From positions 30,915,561 through 30,979,560 of the forward strand of contig NC_088775.1 of the NCBI RefSeq assembly GCF_954871325.1: a DNA stretch of 64,000 nt, given 5' to 3'. The notes beneath the pieces were generated by a model, which worked only from the letters and a program-made list of their open reading frames with translations, was not told the origin of the DNA and searched no databases. The position numbers and the translations under genes were made by a program. The stretch is from Gordionus sp. m RMFG-2023 (lineage: Eukaryota > Nematomorpha > Gordioida > Chordodea > Parachordodidae). Below are positions 22,240 through 33,509 of this stretch, piece by piece (the stretch's first letter is position 1; each line of letters starts with the position of its first letter).

Positions 22240-24133
22240 ATTTATTTGTGTAATAATATTCTTTTTAAAAAATATGATATAATAGGACGTGTCGTTAAAG
22301 GTTCATAATTATTTAAGTGTTGGCATTTGGTTAACTTTTTTAATATATTATATTCTCATTTGATAACAATGTAATTGAGCTTGGGTGGCTTCATGAATAA
22401 TAAATATTGCTGTAAACTTTACAACAAAAAAGAAACGCGTTACCGTTACTAATTACGTCTGAAAAAAGAAACGCATGTTACTCGTTACCTTTTAAAAAAA
22501 CACGAGTTACTGACTATTCCAAAAATTAACGGGTTATTTGTTACTTAAAAGATAAATATTATATACAAAAAAATATTTATTTTTTTCCTACAATATATAA
22601 TATAAATAAAACTGTAGGAGACCAAGGCTAGTCGGTGCAATTAAAAATCAAAATCATCATAGCTCCAAAAATAATGATCATATAAGATCTTACAAAATAC
22701 CAATAGATACCTTAAACATCTACCTATAAATATATACTGTGATATTTTTATATATTTAATAATTATTTCTCTAGAAAGGTTTTAGTAAAAGTCATTTTTT
22801 GAAATTAGTAGCCCCGAACGTGGCTAGTTGGATCATCGATGGGGCTAGTCGAATCAAGTGGTTTATTATCTTATGGGACAAAAAAAAAATTTTTCAGATT
22901 TTAATATATTACTATGATAATTTATTTATATAATATTTTATTTACAATTATAACAAATAAAATAACAATCTTTTTTGACAGAGAACCACTCTACATTGAA
23001 ACCAATCTTCAAAATTATGAAAACTTTTATAATCCTGTTTACATATTGTTAAAGATGAAAAAAAAGTTTTTTTTTATCCTCCTCTTTTATTATGGTTAAG
23101 ATGAAAAAGTTTTTTAATCCCCCTCTTTTATGTTAAAGATAAATAAAGTTTTTTTTAATACCCCTCCTTTGTTTACAATAAAATGAAAGTTAAAAAAAAG
23201 GTTTCTCTTTTTGGTCCTTCTTTTGTTTTAAATTAAACACAGTGAAAATAAAACATATGGCTTTTGTGTTTTCTCTCACTTTACTGGATTTCTTACTTTA
23301 GGAGTCCTCAGTAAGGTGATCCGAAAATATGAGTTAGACCGTTGGGTCCGGGAGACCACCCTGCATCCCAAGGTATATTTTGAGTTTCGGGAAGTTTAGG
23401 GGGGTAGGTTTTATCCCCAATTATGTACGATAAAACTAACACAACTCGATTCCACAAAAACGTTCTTTTTTTCACTTTGCGCCAATTTAATTTTAATTTA
23501 TAATTGCGCCTTTTATTTTCCCTATAAAAGGGACGAATTTTTTATAGTTTAGATATACTTTATTTTTTCCTGTAAAATAATTTTGAAAATCTTTATTAAT
23601 CTTTTTTATGTTTAAAATAATGTTGAATTTTTTATAGTTTAGATATATCTGATTTTTCTTTTAAAATAATTTCTTGATATTAATAAAACGATAAATTAAA
23701 CAATAATGTCTACGACTCGTTCACAAAATACTTCACATATAATACACACATCTTTTATTAATTTTTTATTAATAATAAATTTACTCAAAATTTATCTAAT
23801 TCTATATTTAAATATATAACATAATTTGATTTTATTATCTGGCTAAATATAATCTGTAACTAAAATGTTCATGTCCAAATGAATTAATTTGAATCATATT
23901 ATATTGTCAATTAAAATAGATATATATATAAATATTTGTTTGCTAGATAAAATTTATTTTAAATATATTGATATAATTATCAGGCTAATATGCTAAAATG
24001 TTCATTAATAAAATGTATTAATTTGATTTGAATCATATTATATTGTCAATTAAAAAAAATATATATATTATATTTGTTTGCTTAAATAATTGATCTTATT
24101 ATCAGGCTAAAATTTATATATATGCAATATATA
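22240..24133. other. AT-rich spacer with hAT-end fragment and T-run repeats
   Basis: About 22405-22550 holds inverse motifs such as ACGCGTTACCGTTACT and TTACTCGTTACCTTTT, typical of short-motif hAT ends, but no partner. About 23050-23190 holds three degenerate ~50-bp units (AAAGTTTTTT...CCCCTC.TTTTATG). About 23280-23420 is a GC-richer patch without a recognised frame. About 23880-24110 contains a repeated block (AATCATATTATATTGTCAAT twice). No gene is supported. Confidence 0.4.
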
Positions 24134-24344
24134 TATATGTCGTAATTTTTAAAGGGATCAGAACTATCCGGGATCTTCACGGGATTTAAAGGGATAACTA
24201 ATTTTCAATTAAGGAATGATAGTATCACGTTTTAATCGTGATAAAGAGGAATCTTATTTTAAAAGCGTTTTCCACGAGTTTTATTGCGTTTTTAATTTTC
24301 AATTTTGTTTTTTTTGGCCTTATGATATAAGATATGTCAAGTAT

Positions 24345-25635
24345 AAGGTATCAATCGATAGCTATTCAACTGAAGGTAAATCTCTGACTCCTAATGGGCG
24401 GTCTAGGGAGGTAGGGGTGGGGTGGGGGAGGGGGTGTAAATAATAATTTTTTGATATGGGTATCAATCGATAGCTAATCAAAAGATCTATTCAACTGGAG
24501 GTGAATCTCTGCCCCCTAATGGGCGGTCTAGGAGGGGTAGGGGTGGGAGGGGGGGGGGGGTGTAAAAAATAATTTTTTTATGGGTATCAATCGATAGCTA
24601 ATCAAAAGATCTATTCAACTGGAGGTCAATCTCTGCCCCATAATGGGCGGTCTAGGGGGTAGGGGTGGGGGGGGGGGGGGGTGTAAAAAATAATTTTTTT
24701 TGATATGGGTATCAATCGATAGCTAATCAAAAGATCTATTAAACTGAAGGTGAATCTCTGCCCCCTAATGGGCGGTCTAGGGGGGTAGGGGTAGGGAGGT
24801 GTAAAAATAATTTTTTTTGATATGGGTATCAATCGATAGCTAATCAAAAGATCTATTAAACTGAAGGTGAATCTCTGCCCCCTAATGGGCGGTATAGGGG
24901 GGTAGGGGTAGGGGGGTGTAAAAATAATTTTTTTTGATATGGGTATCAATCGATAGCTAATCAAAAGATCTATTAAACTGAAGGTGAATCTCTGCCCCCT
25001 AATGGGCGGTCTAGGGGGGTAGGGGTAGGGGGGTGTAAAAATAATTTTTTTTGATATGGGTATCAATCGATAGCTAATCAAAAGATCTATTAAACTGAAG
25101 GTGAATCTCTGCCCCCTAATGGGCGGTCTAGGGGGTAGGGGTAGGGGGGTGTAAAAATAATTTTTTTTGATATGGGTATCAATCGATAGCTAATCAAAAG
25201 ATCTATTAAACTGAAGGTGACTGCCCCCTAATGGGCGGTCTAGGGGGGTAGGGGTAGGGGGGTGTAAAAATAATTTTTTTTGATATGGGTATCAATCGAT
25301 AGCTAATCAAAAGATCTATTAAACTGAAGGTGAATCTCTGCCCCCTAATGGGCGGTCTAGGGGGTAGGGGTAGGGGGGTGTAAAAATAATTTTTTTTGAT
25401 ATGGGTATCAATCGATAGCTAATCAAAAGATCTATTAAACTGAAGGTGACTGCCCCCTAATGGGCGGTCTAGGGGGGTAGGGGTAGGGGGGTGTAAAAAT
25501 AATTTTTTTTGATATGGGTATCAATCTATAGCTAATCAAAAGATCTATTCAACTGGAGGTGAATCTCTGCCCCCTAATGGGTGGTGTAGGGGGTAGGGGT
25601 GGGGGCGGGTAGTGTAAAAAATAATTATTTTTGAT
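24345..25635. repeat. ~117-bp G-rich minisatellite, left arm, about 11 units
   Basis: Each unit reads GGGTATCAATCGATAGCTAA, then AAAAGATCTATT, then CTGCCCCCTAATGGGCGGTC, then a G-rich tract (GGGGGTAGGGGTAGGGGGG), then TGTAAAAATAATTTTTTTTG. Successive GGGTATC starts at 24824, 24941, 25058 and 25174 give a period of 116-117 bp. Units in the middle are nearly identical, which suggests recent expansion or gene conversion. Minus-strand open frames here are products of the repeat, not genes. Confidence 0.95.
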
Positions 25636-25643
25636 ATGGATAT

Positions 25644-27391
25644 CAGATACCTGCATCCCCAGCCCTAAACCCGGCCCGGGCCGTATTTTAAATTTTTTAA
25701 ATACACCCGGGCCGGGCCTAAAAAATTTTTTTTAAACATATCCGGGCCGGACCGGGCCTAAAAATTTTTTTTAAAAATATATCCGGGCCGGGCCGGGCCT
25801 AAGATTGTTAAACCCGGGCCGGGCCGGGCCTTAATATTTTTTATAAAAATTTTTACATTATGAGTTAATGGTTATAAGATTATATTATATTATAGTTATG
25901 ATTAATATAATATTGGGAACACTACCTAACACCCACAGATCGATCTAAATATTAATTTACGGCAAATTTATTCAAAGTTTTAATATATTTTTTTATAATT
26001 CATATCTAAATTTTTACAACATATTTTACCAAAACAATCAAATAAAGGAATATCTTAAATAAGCCCCAATATTCAAGTATTATTAATATATTTTTTTATA
26101 ATTCATATCTAAATTTTTAGAATATATTTTACCAAAACAATCAAATAAAGGAATATCACTTCTTGAAGTTTGTAATACCTTTCAAAGCGAAAAAGGAGAA
26201 ATAAAATTGATTTTACTTAATATAAAGCATTTTTTAATTGAAAAATTTGTTTTACACAAGTATCATTATATTTCTCTTTTTCTCTGTCCCAAATTCAAGC
26301 AATTACGTATGTTGTCAGGGACAGATCGCAAGATGACGGAAAACTATATAAAAGATTATATTAAATTACAAGAGGCTCAGGAAGTAAATGAAATACCATA
26401 GACCAGTCAAATTACGACTGTTGTTAAACAAACTGAATCGTTTTATGACAAATGGGGCGATGGTAATTCTGGTAATATGTCAATACCCGATGATGAATAT
26501 TATAATTACATAAGTAAAAAAATAGATGAAACATTTAAGGTGAATAATTTGTTAGAGTGGTGGGCGGCTCATCAAAGCGAATTTCCAATTTTAGCAAAAT
26601 TGGCAAACCGGGTATTGGCAATTCCTGCTTCAAGTGCAAGCTGTGAGCGGAATTTTTCCACTACTGGGAGAATTTTTGAAGAAAGAAGAAGTAATCTTCA
26701 ACCTGAAAAGGTAGATATGCTTCTCTTTCTTCATGATAATTTGTGAATTTTTAATATCTTTCTTGAGTATAGGGTTTCGTCAATCATGCTGATATTTTAC
26801 TTTGCAAACTGTCAAATATTTATTGCATTTATTATATTTACCTTGAGTCATAAAAGCTTTTAATCCAACATTTTTCATTATTTTTTTTTACAATATTATA
26901 TAATACAATTATCTTCTTTTGTTAAAAATTTATATTATAAAATAAATTATATTAATATTGTGCAATTAGATTATATTTCCAAAATACTATTTATTATACA
27001 TGCATTTTTTTAAATAGCGATTTATTTTTATTTTATAATTTTTATTTTTATAAATGAAATATAAAATATAGTATATGCTCAAAATATCCATTTTTATAAA
27101 TAACAGTTTTAAATAAAAATTCAAAATAATATTCTCAAAATATTAGCTTTTTACATGTATTTTTTAAATAATAAGCGAAAATACTCGCTGAAAAATTTGG
27201 TAAAATACCTCATAGGTGAATTTTTGTATATACCAGGTCGAATATAATTTTCAAAAATTCCGAGCCGGGCCTGAAATTTTTTTTTAAAAAATATCCGGGC
27301 CGGGCCTTAAATTTTTAAATCCGGGCCGGACCTAAAAAATTTAAAACCAGGCCTGGCCGGGCCGTGCAAATGGTACCTCTGCAGGTCTCTG
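25644..27391. mobile_element. hAT element (1748 bp) with 8-bp duplication ATGGATAT
   Basis: The terminal repeats CAGATACCTGCA and TGCAGGTCTCTG are flanked by ATGGATAT at 25636-25643 and 27392-27399. About 200 bp inside each end consists of CCGGGCCGGGCC-type motifs separated by A/T runs, in inverse orientation at the two ends. It interrupts the minisatellite of the Ginger-type arm, so it is younger than that array. It encodes only the C-terminal part of a hAT transposase. A related MITE lies at 3682-3963. Confidence 0.92.
26207..26746 (+). pseudogene. hAT transposase C-terminal part
   Basis: Two open blocks lie on the plus strand. 26207-26401 (KMTENYIKDYIKLQEAQEVN) comes from the linker before the dimerisation domain. 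26477-26746 is the dimerisation domain itself: LLEWWAAHQSEFPILAKLAN, RVLAIPASSASCERNFSTTG and RRSNLQPEKVDMLLFLHDNL. This is close to the textbook hAT C-terminus and ends in a natural stop. A TAG at 26399-26401 separates the blocks in the same frame. The N-terminal zinc finger and the catalytic core are missing from the element, so the copy is non-autonomous although its ends are excellent. Confidence 0.85.
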
Positions 27392-27399
27392 ATGGATAT

Positions 27400-27720
27400 C
27401 AATCGATAGCTAATCAAAAGATCTATTCAATTGGAGGTAAATCTCTGCCCCTTAATGGGCGGTCAAAGGGGGTAGGGGTAGGGGGGTGTAAAAAATATTT
27501 TTTTTGATATGGGTATCAATCGATAGCTAATCAAAGGATCTATTCAACTGGAGGTCAATCTCTGCCCCATAATGGGAGGTCTAGGGGGGTAGTGGTGGGG
27601 GGGGGGAGTGTAAATCGATAGTTAATCAAAAGATCTATTCAACTGGAAATCAATTTCTGCACCATAATGGGAGGTCTAAGGGGGTGGGTATGCGGGGGGG
27701 GGGCTCTTAAAATTTTTTTT
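27400..27720. repeat. Minisatellite, left arm, continued (about 3 units)
   Basis: The same unit (TATCAATCGATAGCTAATCA ... GGGCGGTC ... G-runs) resumes directly after the hAT duplication. It decays into a diverged unit with GTATTAAATAAAAGCT and GGTCTTGATGGGTATGAC at 27720-28040. Confidence 0.9.
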
Positions 27721-28759
27721 TGATTTAAGTATTAAATAAAAGCTAATTTTAATATGGTTTGACTGAAAGTCTTTATTCTTGGTCTTGATGGGTATGACTT
27801 GGTCTGGGGGGTGGTGGGGGGTGTAAAAAATAATTTTTTTGATATGGGTATTATATAAAACGTAATTATAATATTTTTTTATTGTAATAATAATAATCAC
27901 TATAGAAGGCGGGTCTAGGTCTTGGAGGGTTACGAATATTTTTATCAACATAAAATATAGATATAGGTATCAAATAAAAGCTCATTTAAATATCTTTAGA
28001 TAGAAAGTATTTATTTTTTGTCTTGATGGGTATGACTGCCAGGCCCTCAACATATTAACAAAATGTCTAGTTGGATAGAATTTACAGAAATAAAAGAGAA
28101 TGAAGATAAAAAAAATTTTTAATCTTTTTTCGGTTCCAATCCTGAACTTGAAATATATAATTTGCAGTGTTCTATATTAGCACGATATTCCATAGCTATT
28201 TATTTAGTATCGATATCTTTAGCGTGCAACATTTTTTTAAAAAAGAGATAACGGTAGCTCGTTACTAAATAAATAGCAAAAATTATTATAATAATTTTAT
28301 AATTAATTCTAAAATCATAATATTTTTATTTTATTTTAAAATTTAAATTTACATTTAAAAATATGCATTGTAAATATATTTTTCAAAAAAATAAAAATTT
28401 TTAATGGTGACAGTAGAGAATGATAATTAAAATAATTTTGGTACAGATCATATCGACAAAGGAATATCCATTGAAAATGATGATGATATGGAATTTCCTT
28501 TTCCTTAATTCACAAATTATTTTAATCTCGATAAAAAAAAATTAACACAGAATATAAATTTTGCTGTAAGATGTGGCCGAGGTTTTATCATCAAAAGTTA
28601 CTTCAACTTGAGAAAACATTTAAAGGTAATATATCAAACAAAAATATATCTTTAAAAAAAATTAGAGCATCTATAATGTTTTTGAATTAGATGAGTTTAT
28701 GTGATTTTATGGCCTAGTCTAAACAAGCTATATTTCAACTGGCCATAAGATAGTGCGCT

Positions 28760-29247
28760 ACATTTTTGAAAATATAGCGATAACGCGCCATTTTATTTTT
28801 ATAAAATAGCGGTAAAGCACGCTATTTTTAAAAGTAGCTTTTAACAACATTATAAAATGCTTCCTTTCTTCTTATCTCCCTCTTTCTCCTTCTCTATTTT
28901 AAAATATTTAATTTTCAATAATGTTAATGTCATAATTTATTTCCATTATATTTCATTTAATATAATGTTCATTATATAGTAAGATTTATTTTTTAGGAAA
29001 TGATTAATGATAAAAATACTACAAACAAAAATTTCTTTCAATTTTTTTTCCTATAATAAAAGGAAAAGATAAAAAAATTTTATAAAAGGAAATAAAAAAG
29101 TTAAGATTTAGAATTTTTTTTCTAGTTAATACTTAATTTCAAATTTCTTATTTATATATTTATAATTCAAAATATTAATATTTTTAATAATGCCCAAATT
29201 AGTTACCTAAAAATCTTACTGAATATTATATTTTTAAACAAATTCAC
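28760..29247. other. AT-rich core flank, CGCTA motifs
   Basis: About 28765-28850 holds inverse motifs around AGCGATAACGCGCCATTTTA and GCGGTAAAGCACGCTATTTT, typical of a short-motif hAT end, with no partner identified. The rest is low-complexity A/T. Confidence 0.35.
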
Positions 29248-29457
29248 ATGACTACAAATATTGATGGAATAGATGCCAAACTAAAATCTAAAATTAAAGG
29301 ACTTTTTTATTTAAAAAATAATACTATAATGTGTTCAAAGAAAAACAAGCCAATTTTTATATTGTCGGAATTGGGTGAAATATTTAAGACACATCACAAT
29401 GATAAGAATCATACAGATAAATGTTTATTGAATTACTTTTTATTTGTATTCGAATAA
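29248..29457 (+). pseudogene. Integrase-type zinc-binding fragment (left part)
   Basis: This 69-residue frame has the pattern IMCSKKNKPIFILSELGEIF followed by KTHHNDKNH. It resembles the His-His half of the H-H-C-C zinc-binding domain that precedes integrase cores in Ginger-type and related elements. Its position in the core of an element with Ginger1 ends supports this. It is a fossil fragment, broken and interrupted by a later insertion to its right. The catalytic core was not recognised. Confidence 0.45.
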
Positions 29458-29549
29458 TTTGATTGATTAAATAAATATTCACTAGTATATTATTAGCATA
29501 GTTGAAAAATATTAGAATATTATTTTATTTTCAAATTGTAGTTTATTTG

Positions 29550-30515
29550 ATGTTAGTTAAACCCGACCCAACCCGTCAAATTATGATTATTTTATTTCGG
29601 TTTGTCTGAAATTTATTTTTCCATATGGGTTTTTCATCGAATTTAAATTTAATAAATAATATCAATTAGTGATCTGCTTTGGGATTAATATTTTAAGCAT
29701 GATCCATTTTTTTTAAATTTGTTAGGCTCTGCCCTATCCCCAATTTTTTCATATATTTGTCCAGAAAAACGCAACCCCATATAAAAATTATTAGCCCGCC
29801 CGGCTTGGTCCGAATTTATTTAAATATAGAAAAAATTAATAATTTTTTAATTGTAAAAAATTAATTTACAAATAAAAATATTACGTCCTATTTCTTACAA
29901 GTTTTAAAATATATTAATTTATTTAATAAAATTGAATAATAACAGCCCGATCCAGGCAGAATTATTTTTAAAAATATTTGGCCCTACCCAGCCAGAAAGT
30001 GCGGGAGGACCATAAATCATGGATATTATTTTAATGTTAGATAATTTTGCAATTTTCATTTTGATTATTTTACAATATTTTTTTTAAGATTATTATAAAA
30101 TAATATCATTTTCTAATAATATACAAAAAAATAAATAAATTTTAAGATCTATTTTATATTTCTAATTTGATTTGGATTTTGTCAAATATGTTGTGGTTAG
30201 GAATTTAAGGGAAAAAATTGGTTGCGTCGTATTGGATACCTAAAGTGTATCCTGGTTCGATTTATTGGTAAACAGCAGGCTGTTTGGACTGCTATAATAG
30301 CTTCGTTTAAACAGTTTAGTAAGATTTATACAAAAAAAACTAAAGAAACAAATCGAAAAACACAAGAAAAATAAGAAAAATTACAATGTCATCAAGCACT
30401 ATGTGTTCTTATTGGCATGTAAAATATAAAATATTAGGTTATGCTTTAATTTAAAAAAAATATATATTATGTGTCCGGTCCGAACGGGCTTCAGGCCGGG
30501 CCTATTATTTTTTAA
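29550..30515. mobile_element. hAT-like insertion with CCCGACC / GGCCGGGCC motifs
   Basis: The left part has AAACCCGACCCAACCCG and the right part ends near TTCAGGCCGGGCC. Internal patches repeat GCCCGCCCGGCTTGG and TACCCAGCCAG separated by A/T runs. This is the style of the short-motif hAT ends seen elsewhere in the window. The exact ends and the duplication could not be fixed. It separates two integrase-like fragments of the Ginger-type core. No transposase frame was recognised. Confidence 0.4.
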
Positions 30516-30551
30516 GAAAAATTAGTAATCTTTTTTCCCAAATATTTAGGA

Positions 30552-31057
30552 GTGAACACAACTATCAAATCGATTGAAACAATATATGCAACTGTCCCAG
30601 TGAATAAGCTCAAAGATTATATAAAAAATTGCGAGGTATTTGGAAATATAATATTATGGAAAGATAATTATACTACAAACTCGATTGGCAACAGCATCGA
30701 AAATATTTTAACCAGACTACCTTCGTTCATTTCATATTTAATAGATATGAAGAAGCAAGAGAATGCTTATAAGAATAAAATTAAAAAGATAAAATTTTGA
30801 ATTGGGGATCCTAAAATATTGAGGCCAATTTTATACAAATGGAGGGCGAGAAATTATGGGTTGGAACTAATTTGGGAAAAATTGATTCCCCATTTTTAAA
30901 AACGAACATTCATAAATCAATAAAATTTACCAATTTTACCATTCCTAATAAGAAGATCTCCATAATAACAGCATCAAGAATAACATCTTCTTATGGTAGT
31001 TTAAATCAATTTGCAATTGCCAAAAAAGTTGCAACAAAAGAGGTGTCAATGTTTTAA
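30552..31057 (+). pseudogene. Integrase-type fragment (right part) and unknown downstream frame
   Basis: The first frame (30552-30800) contains VPVNKLKDYIKNCEVF, which resembles the Cys-containing half of an integrase zinc-binding domain. It continues with SIENILTRLPSFISYLIDMK, which I do not recognise. The second frame (30839-31057: LWVGTNLGKIDSPFLKTNIH) has no family I can name. Both sit in the core of the Ginger-type element. They are treated as fossil pieces; the copy is broken. Confidence 0.35.
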
Positions 31058-31439
31058 AAATGGCATTAATTGTTCCACAAAATGTCACTTAAATATTATT
31101 TGTGTAAATAATAAATAATTGTTCATATATTTTAAATTAATTATCGAAATCAATAAAATATGTTGTTGATTATATGGCTTAGAAAAAATATTATAATATA
31201 GATGCTTATAAAAAAGTGCAATAATTTATAACTGCAATAAGAAAAATTTATAATATCATTTTAAAATTTGTGAATCGATGGTCTCAAATATAGCCGAAAT
31301 TTTGAGATTTAAAAATTTTACAAATTAGTAAGTTGCTAGCCAATAATTTTATCATTAAGCTACAATGCGTTTATAAATAGCAGTGACTATATTTAAACCT
31401 CTGCTTATAATTGTATTTAATATTGAAGTCTACCCATAA

Positions 31440-32975
31440 AAATTCACTATCTTATGGTCAGTTGAAATATAGTATGTTTAGACTAAGCCAGAAAATCAAC
31501 TTTCACCTAAACTCATCTAACTCAAAAACTATTATAGATGCTCTAATTTTTTTTAAAGATTAAGAATTGAGCTATTTTACCATGTTTTCTCAAGTTGAAG
31601 CAACTAGTTTTGTTTGATGATAAAACCACGGCCACATCTTACAGCAAAATTTATATAATGTGTTGATTTTTTTTATCGAGATTAAAATAATTTGTGAATT
31701 AAGGAAAAGGAAATTTTATATCATCATCATTTTCAAGGGATATTCCTTTGTCGATATGCTCTGTACCAAAATTATTTTCATTATCATTCTATACTGTAGA
31801 AATTTAAAAAATTTAATTTATTGAAATATATTTTGCATATTTTTAAATGTAAATTTTAATTTTAAAATAAAATAAAATTAAAAGATTATGATTTTAGAAT
31901 TAATTATAAAATTGTTATAATAATTTTTGCTATTTATTTAGTAACGAGCTACCGTTATCTCTCTTTTAAAAAAAATGTTGCACGCTAAAGATATCGATAC
32001 TAAAAAAATAGCTATGGAATATCGTGCTAATATAGCATATTATATATTTCAAGTCCAGGATTGGAACCGAAAAAAGATTTAAAAAATTGTTTTATCTTCA
32101 TTCACTTTTATTTCTGTAAATTCTATCCAACTAGACATTTTATTAATATGTTGACCCCCCCCCCCCAGACCAAGTCATACCCATCAAGACCAAGAATGAA
32201 GACTTTCAGTCAGACCATATTAAAATTACCTTTTATTTGATACCCATATCCAAAAAATTATTTTTACACCCCCCCTACCCTTACCCTCTAGACCACCTAT
32301 CATGGGGCAGACATTGACTTCCAGTTGAATAAATATTTTGATTAGCTATCGATTGATACCCATATCAAAAAAATTATTTTTTACACCCCCCCCCCTCCAC
32401 CAGACCGCCCATTATGGGGCAGGATCTTCGGTTGAATAGATCTTGATTCGCTATCGATTGATACCCATATCAAAAAAAATTATTTTTTACACATCCCCCC
32501 ACCCTCACCCCCTTAGACCGCCAATTATGGGGCAGAGATTCACCTCCAGTTGAATAGATCTTTTAATTAGCTATCGATTGATACCCATATCAAAAAAAAA
32601 TTGTACACCCCCCCCCCCCCCCACCTCTTTCCCAGACCGCCCATTATGGGGCAGAGATTGACCTCCAGTTGAATAGATTTTTTGATTAGCTATCGATTGA
32701 TACCCATATCAAAAAAATTATTTTTTACACCCCCCCCCACCTCCACCCGACCGCCCATTATGGGGCAGAGATTGAACTCCAGTTGAATAGATCTTTTGAT
32801 TAGCTATCGATTGATGCCCTATACTAGACATATCTTATATCATAAGGCCAAAAAAACAACATTGAAAATTAAAAAACGCAACGAAACTCGCCTTTAAAAA
32901 ATTGAAATTTTAAAGGGATCCCTTTAAATCCCCTGAAGATCCCGGATAGTCATGATCCCTTTAAAAATTACGACA
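31440..32975. repeat. Right inverted arm of the Ginger-type element
   Basis: This arm mirrors the left arm from its core side outward: the ACTATCTTATGG block, the GATAAAACCACGGCCACATC block, AGCTACCGTTATCTC, AGACCAAGTCATACCCATCA, about five minisatellite units (32260-32815), and the tip ending ATTACGACA. It is shorter than the left arm because it has fewer repeat units and no hAT insertion. Confidence 0.85.
32260..32815. repeat. Minisatellite, right arm, about 5 inverted units
   Basis: This is the inverse of the left-arm unit (AGCTATCGATTGATACCCAT ... TTTTTACACCCCCC ... GACCGCCCATTATGGGGCAG) with a period of 109-120 bp. These units are less uniform than those in the left arm. Confidence 0.9.
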
Positions 32976-32994
32976 TATATAATATTATAATAAA

Positions 32995-33509
32995 TTTATG
33001 TAACATTAAATTTCATAATATTTTTTAATTCATTCTATAGTTGTTTAGCACTCCGCAGAAGAGTCTTGTTGCGATTCCTAGATAAATATCATTATTTTCT
33101 CTAATATTTTTAATTAATCTGAAATTATGGTATATTCTTACCATTTTTCATGTTGTAGAAATCTTCAAACGATTTCTGTTTTTCGTATGAGTATTTCCCC
33201 AAAATGACCAATTTCTTTCTGAAGAAGAAGTTCTAATTCTCTTAATGGGCAAGATGGGCAGAGTTTCCACCAATTTGAAGCCGAAATCTGATTGTTTCTT
33301 ATGGAAGTTACCACTTTCCACATATTTTAGCTATTAAATATGCCGCTTTTACTTTTGAAAATTATTATATCACTTAAAATATTTTGATTATCACCACCTT
33401 GTAAAATACCTAATTCTTGTATCATATTACATGCTTCATCAAATTCAGTACTAGTAAGATGCTCCCCTAGACATTGGGGGTCCAATAAATAAGCAGAATT
33501 GTGACTCAC
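32995..33509 (-). pseudogene. hAT transposase C-terminal relic
   Basis: The minus-strand frame 33509-33327 reads HNSAYLLDPQCLGEHLTSTE then FDEACNMIQELGIL, the conserved region just before the hAT dimerisation domain. Farther left, about 33300-33120, another frame contains ISASNWWKLCPSCPL and TSSSERNWSFWGNTHTKNRN, the dimerisation domain. A possible splice pair (GTAAGAATATACC...TATCTAG) lies near 33080-33145, which would be a third short intron. Breaks between the blocks make it non-functional. The 5' part is cut off by the MITE at 33510. Confidence 0.65.

Larger units (their letters stand above)
24138..32975. mobile_element. Ginger1-like transposon (8.84 kb) with giant minisatellite-bearing inverted arms
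   Basis: The ends are TGTCGTAATTTTTAAAGGGA and the inverse, closing ATTACGACA, flanked by TATA at 24134-24137 and 32976-32979. TGTNR...YNACA ends with a 4-bp duplication match Ginger1, whose transposase is a retroviral-type integrase. The inverted arms run from 24138 to about 28755 and from about 31440 to 32975. Both contain a ~117-bp G-rich minisatellite near the tip and the same unique sequence toward the core, such as GGAATATCCATTGAAAATGA on the left and its inverse on the right. The left arm also holds a hAT (25644-27391), and the core holds another hAT-like insertion (about 29550-30515). The core has small integrase-like zinc-binding fragments only. It is broken and presumably inactive. 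Confidence 0.75.

Noticed and set aside
24626-25081. A 151-codon minus-strand frame with a perfectly repeating peptide (SYRLIPISKKIIF units)
   Set aside because: It is a by-product of the 117-bp minisatellite, whose period is a multiple of three; it stops where the unit length changes.
24138-32975. Polinton/Maverick identity for the large inverted-arm element
   Set aside because: No polymerase, capsid or ATPase-like frames were seen, the duplication is 4 bp rather than 6, and the ends fit the Ginger1 pattern.
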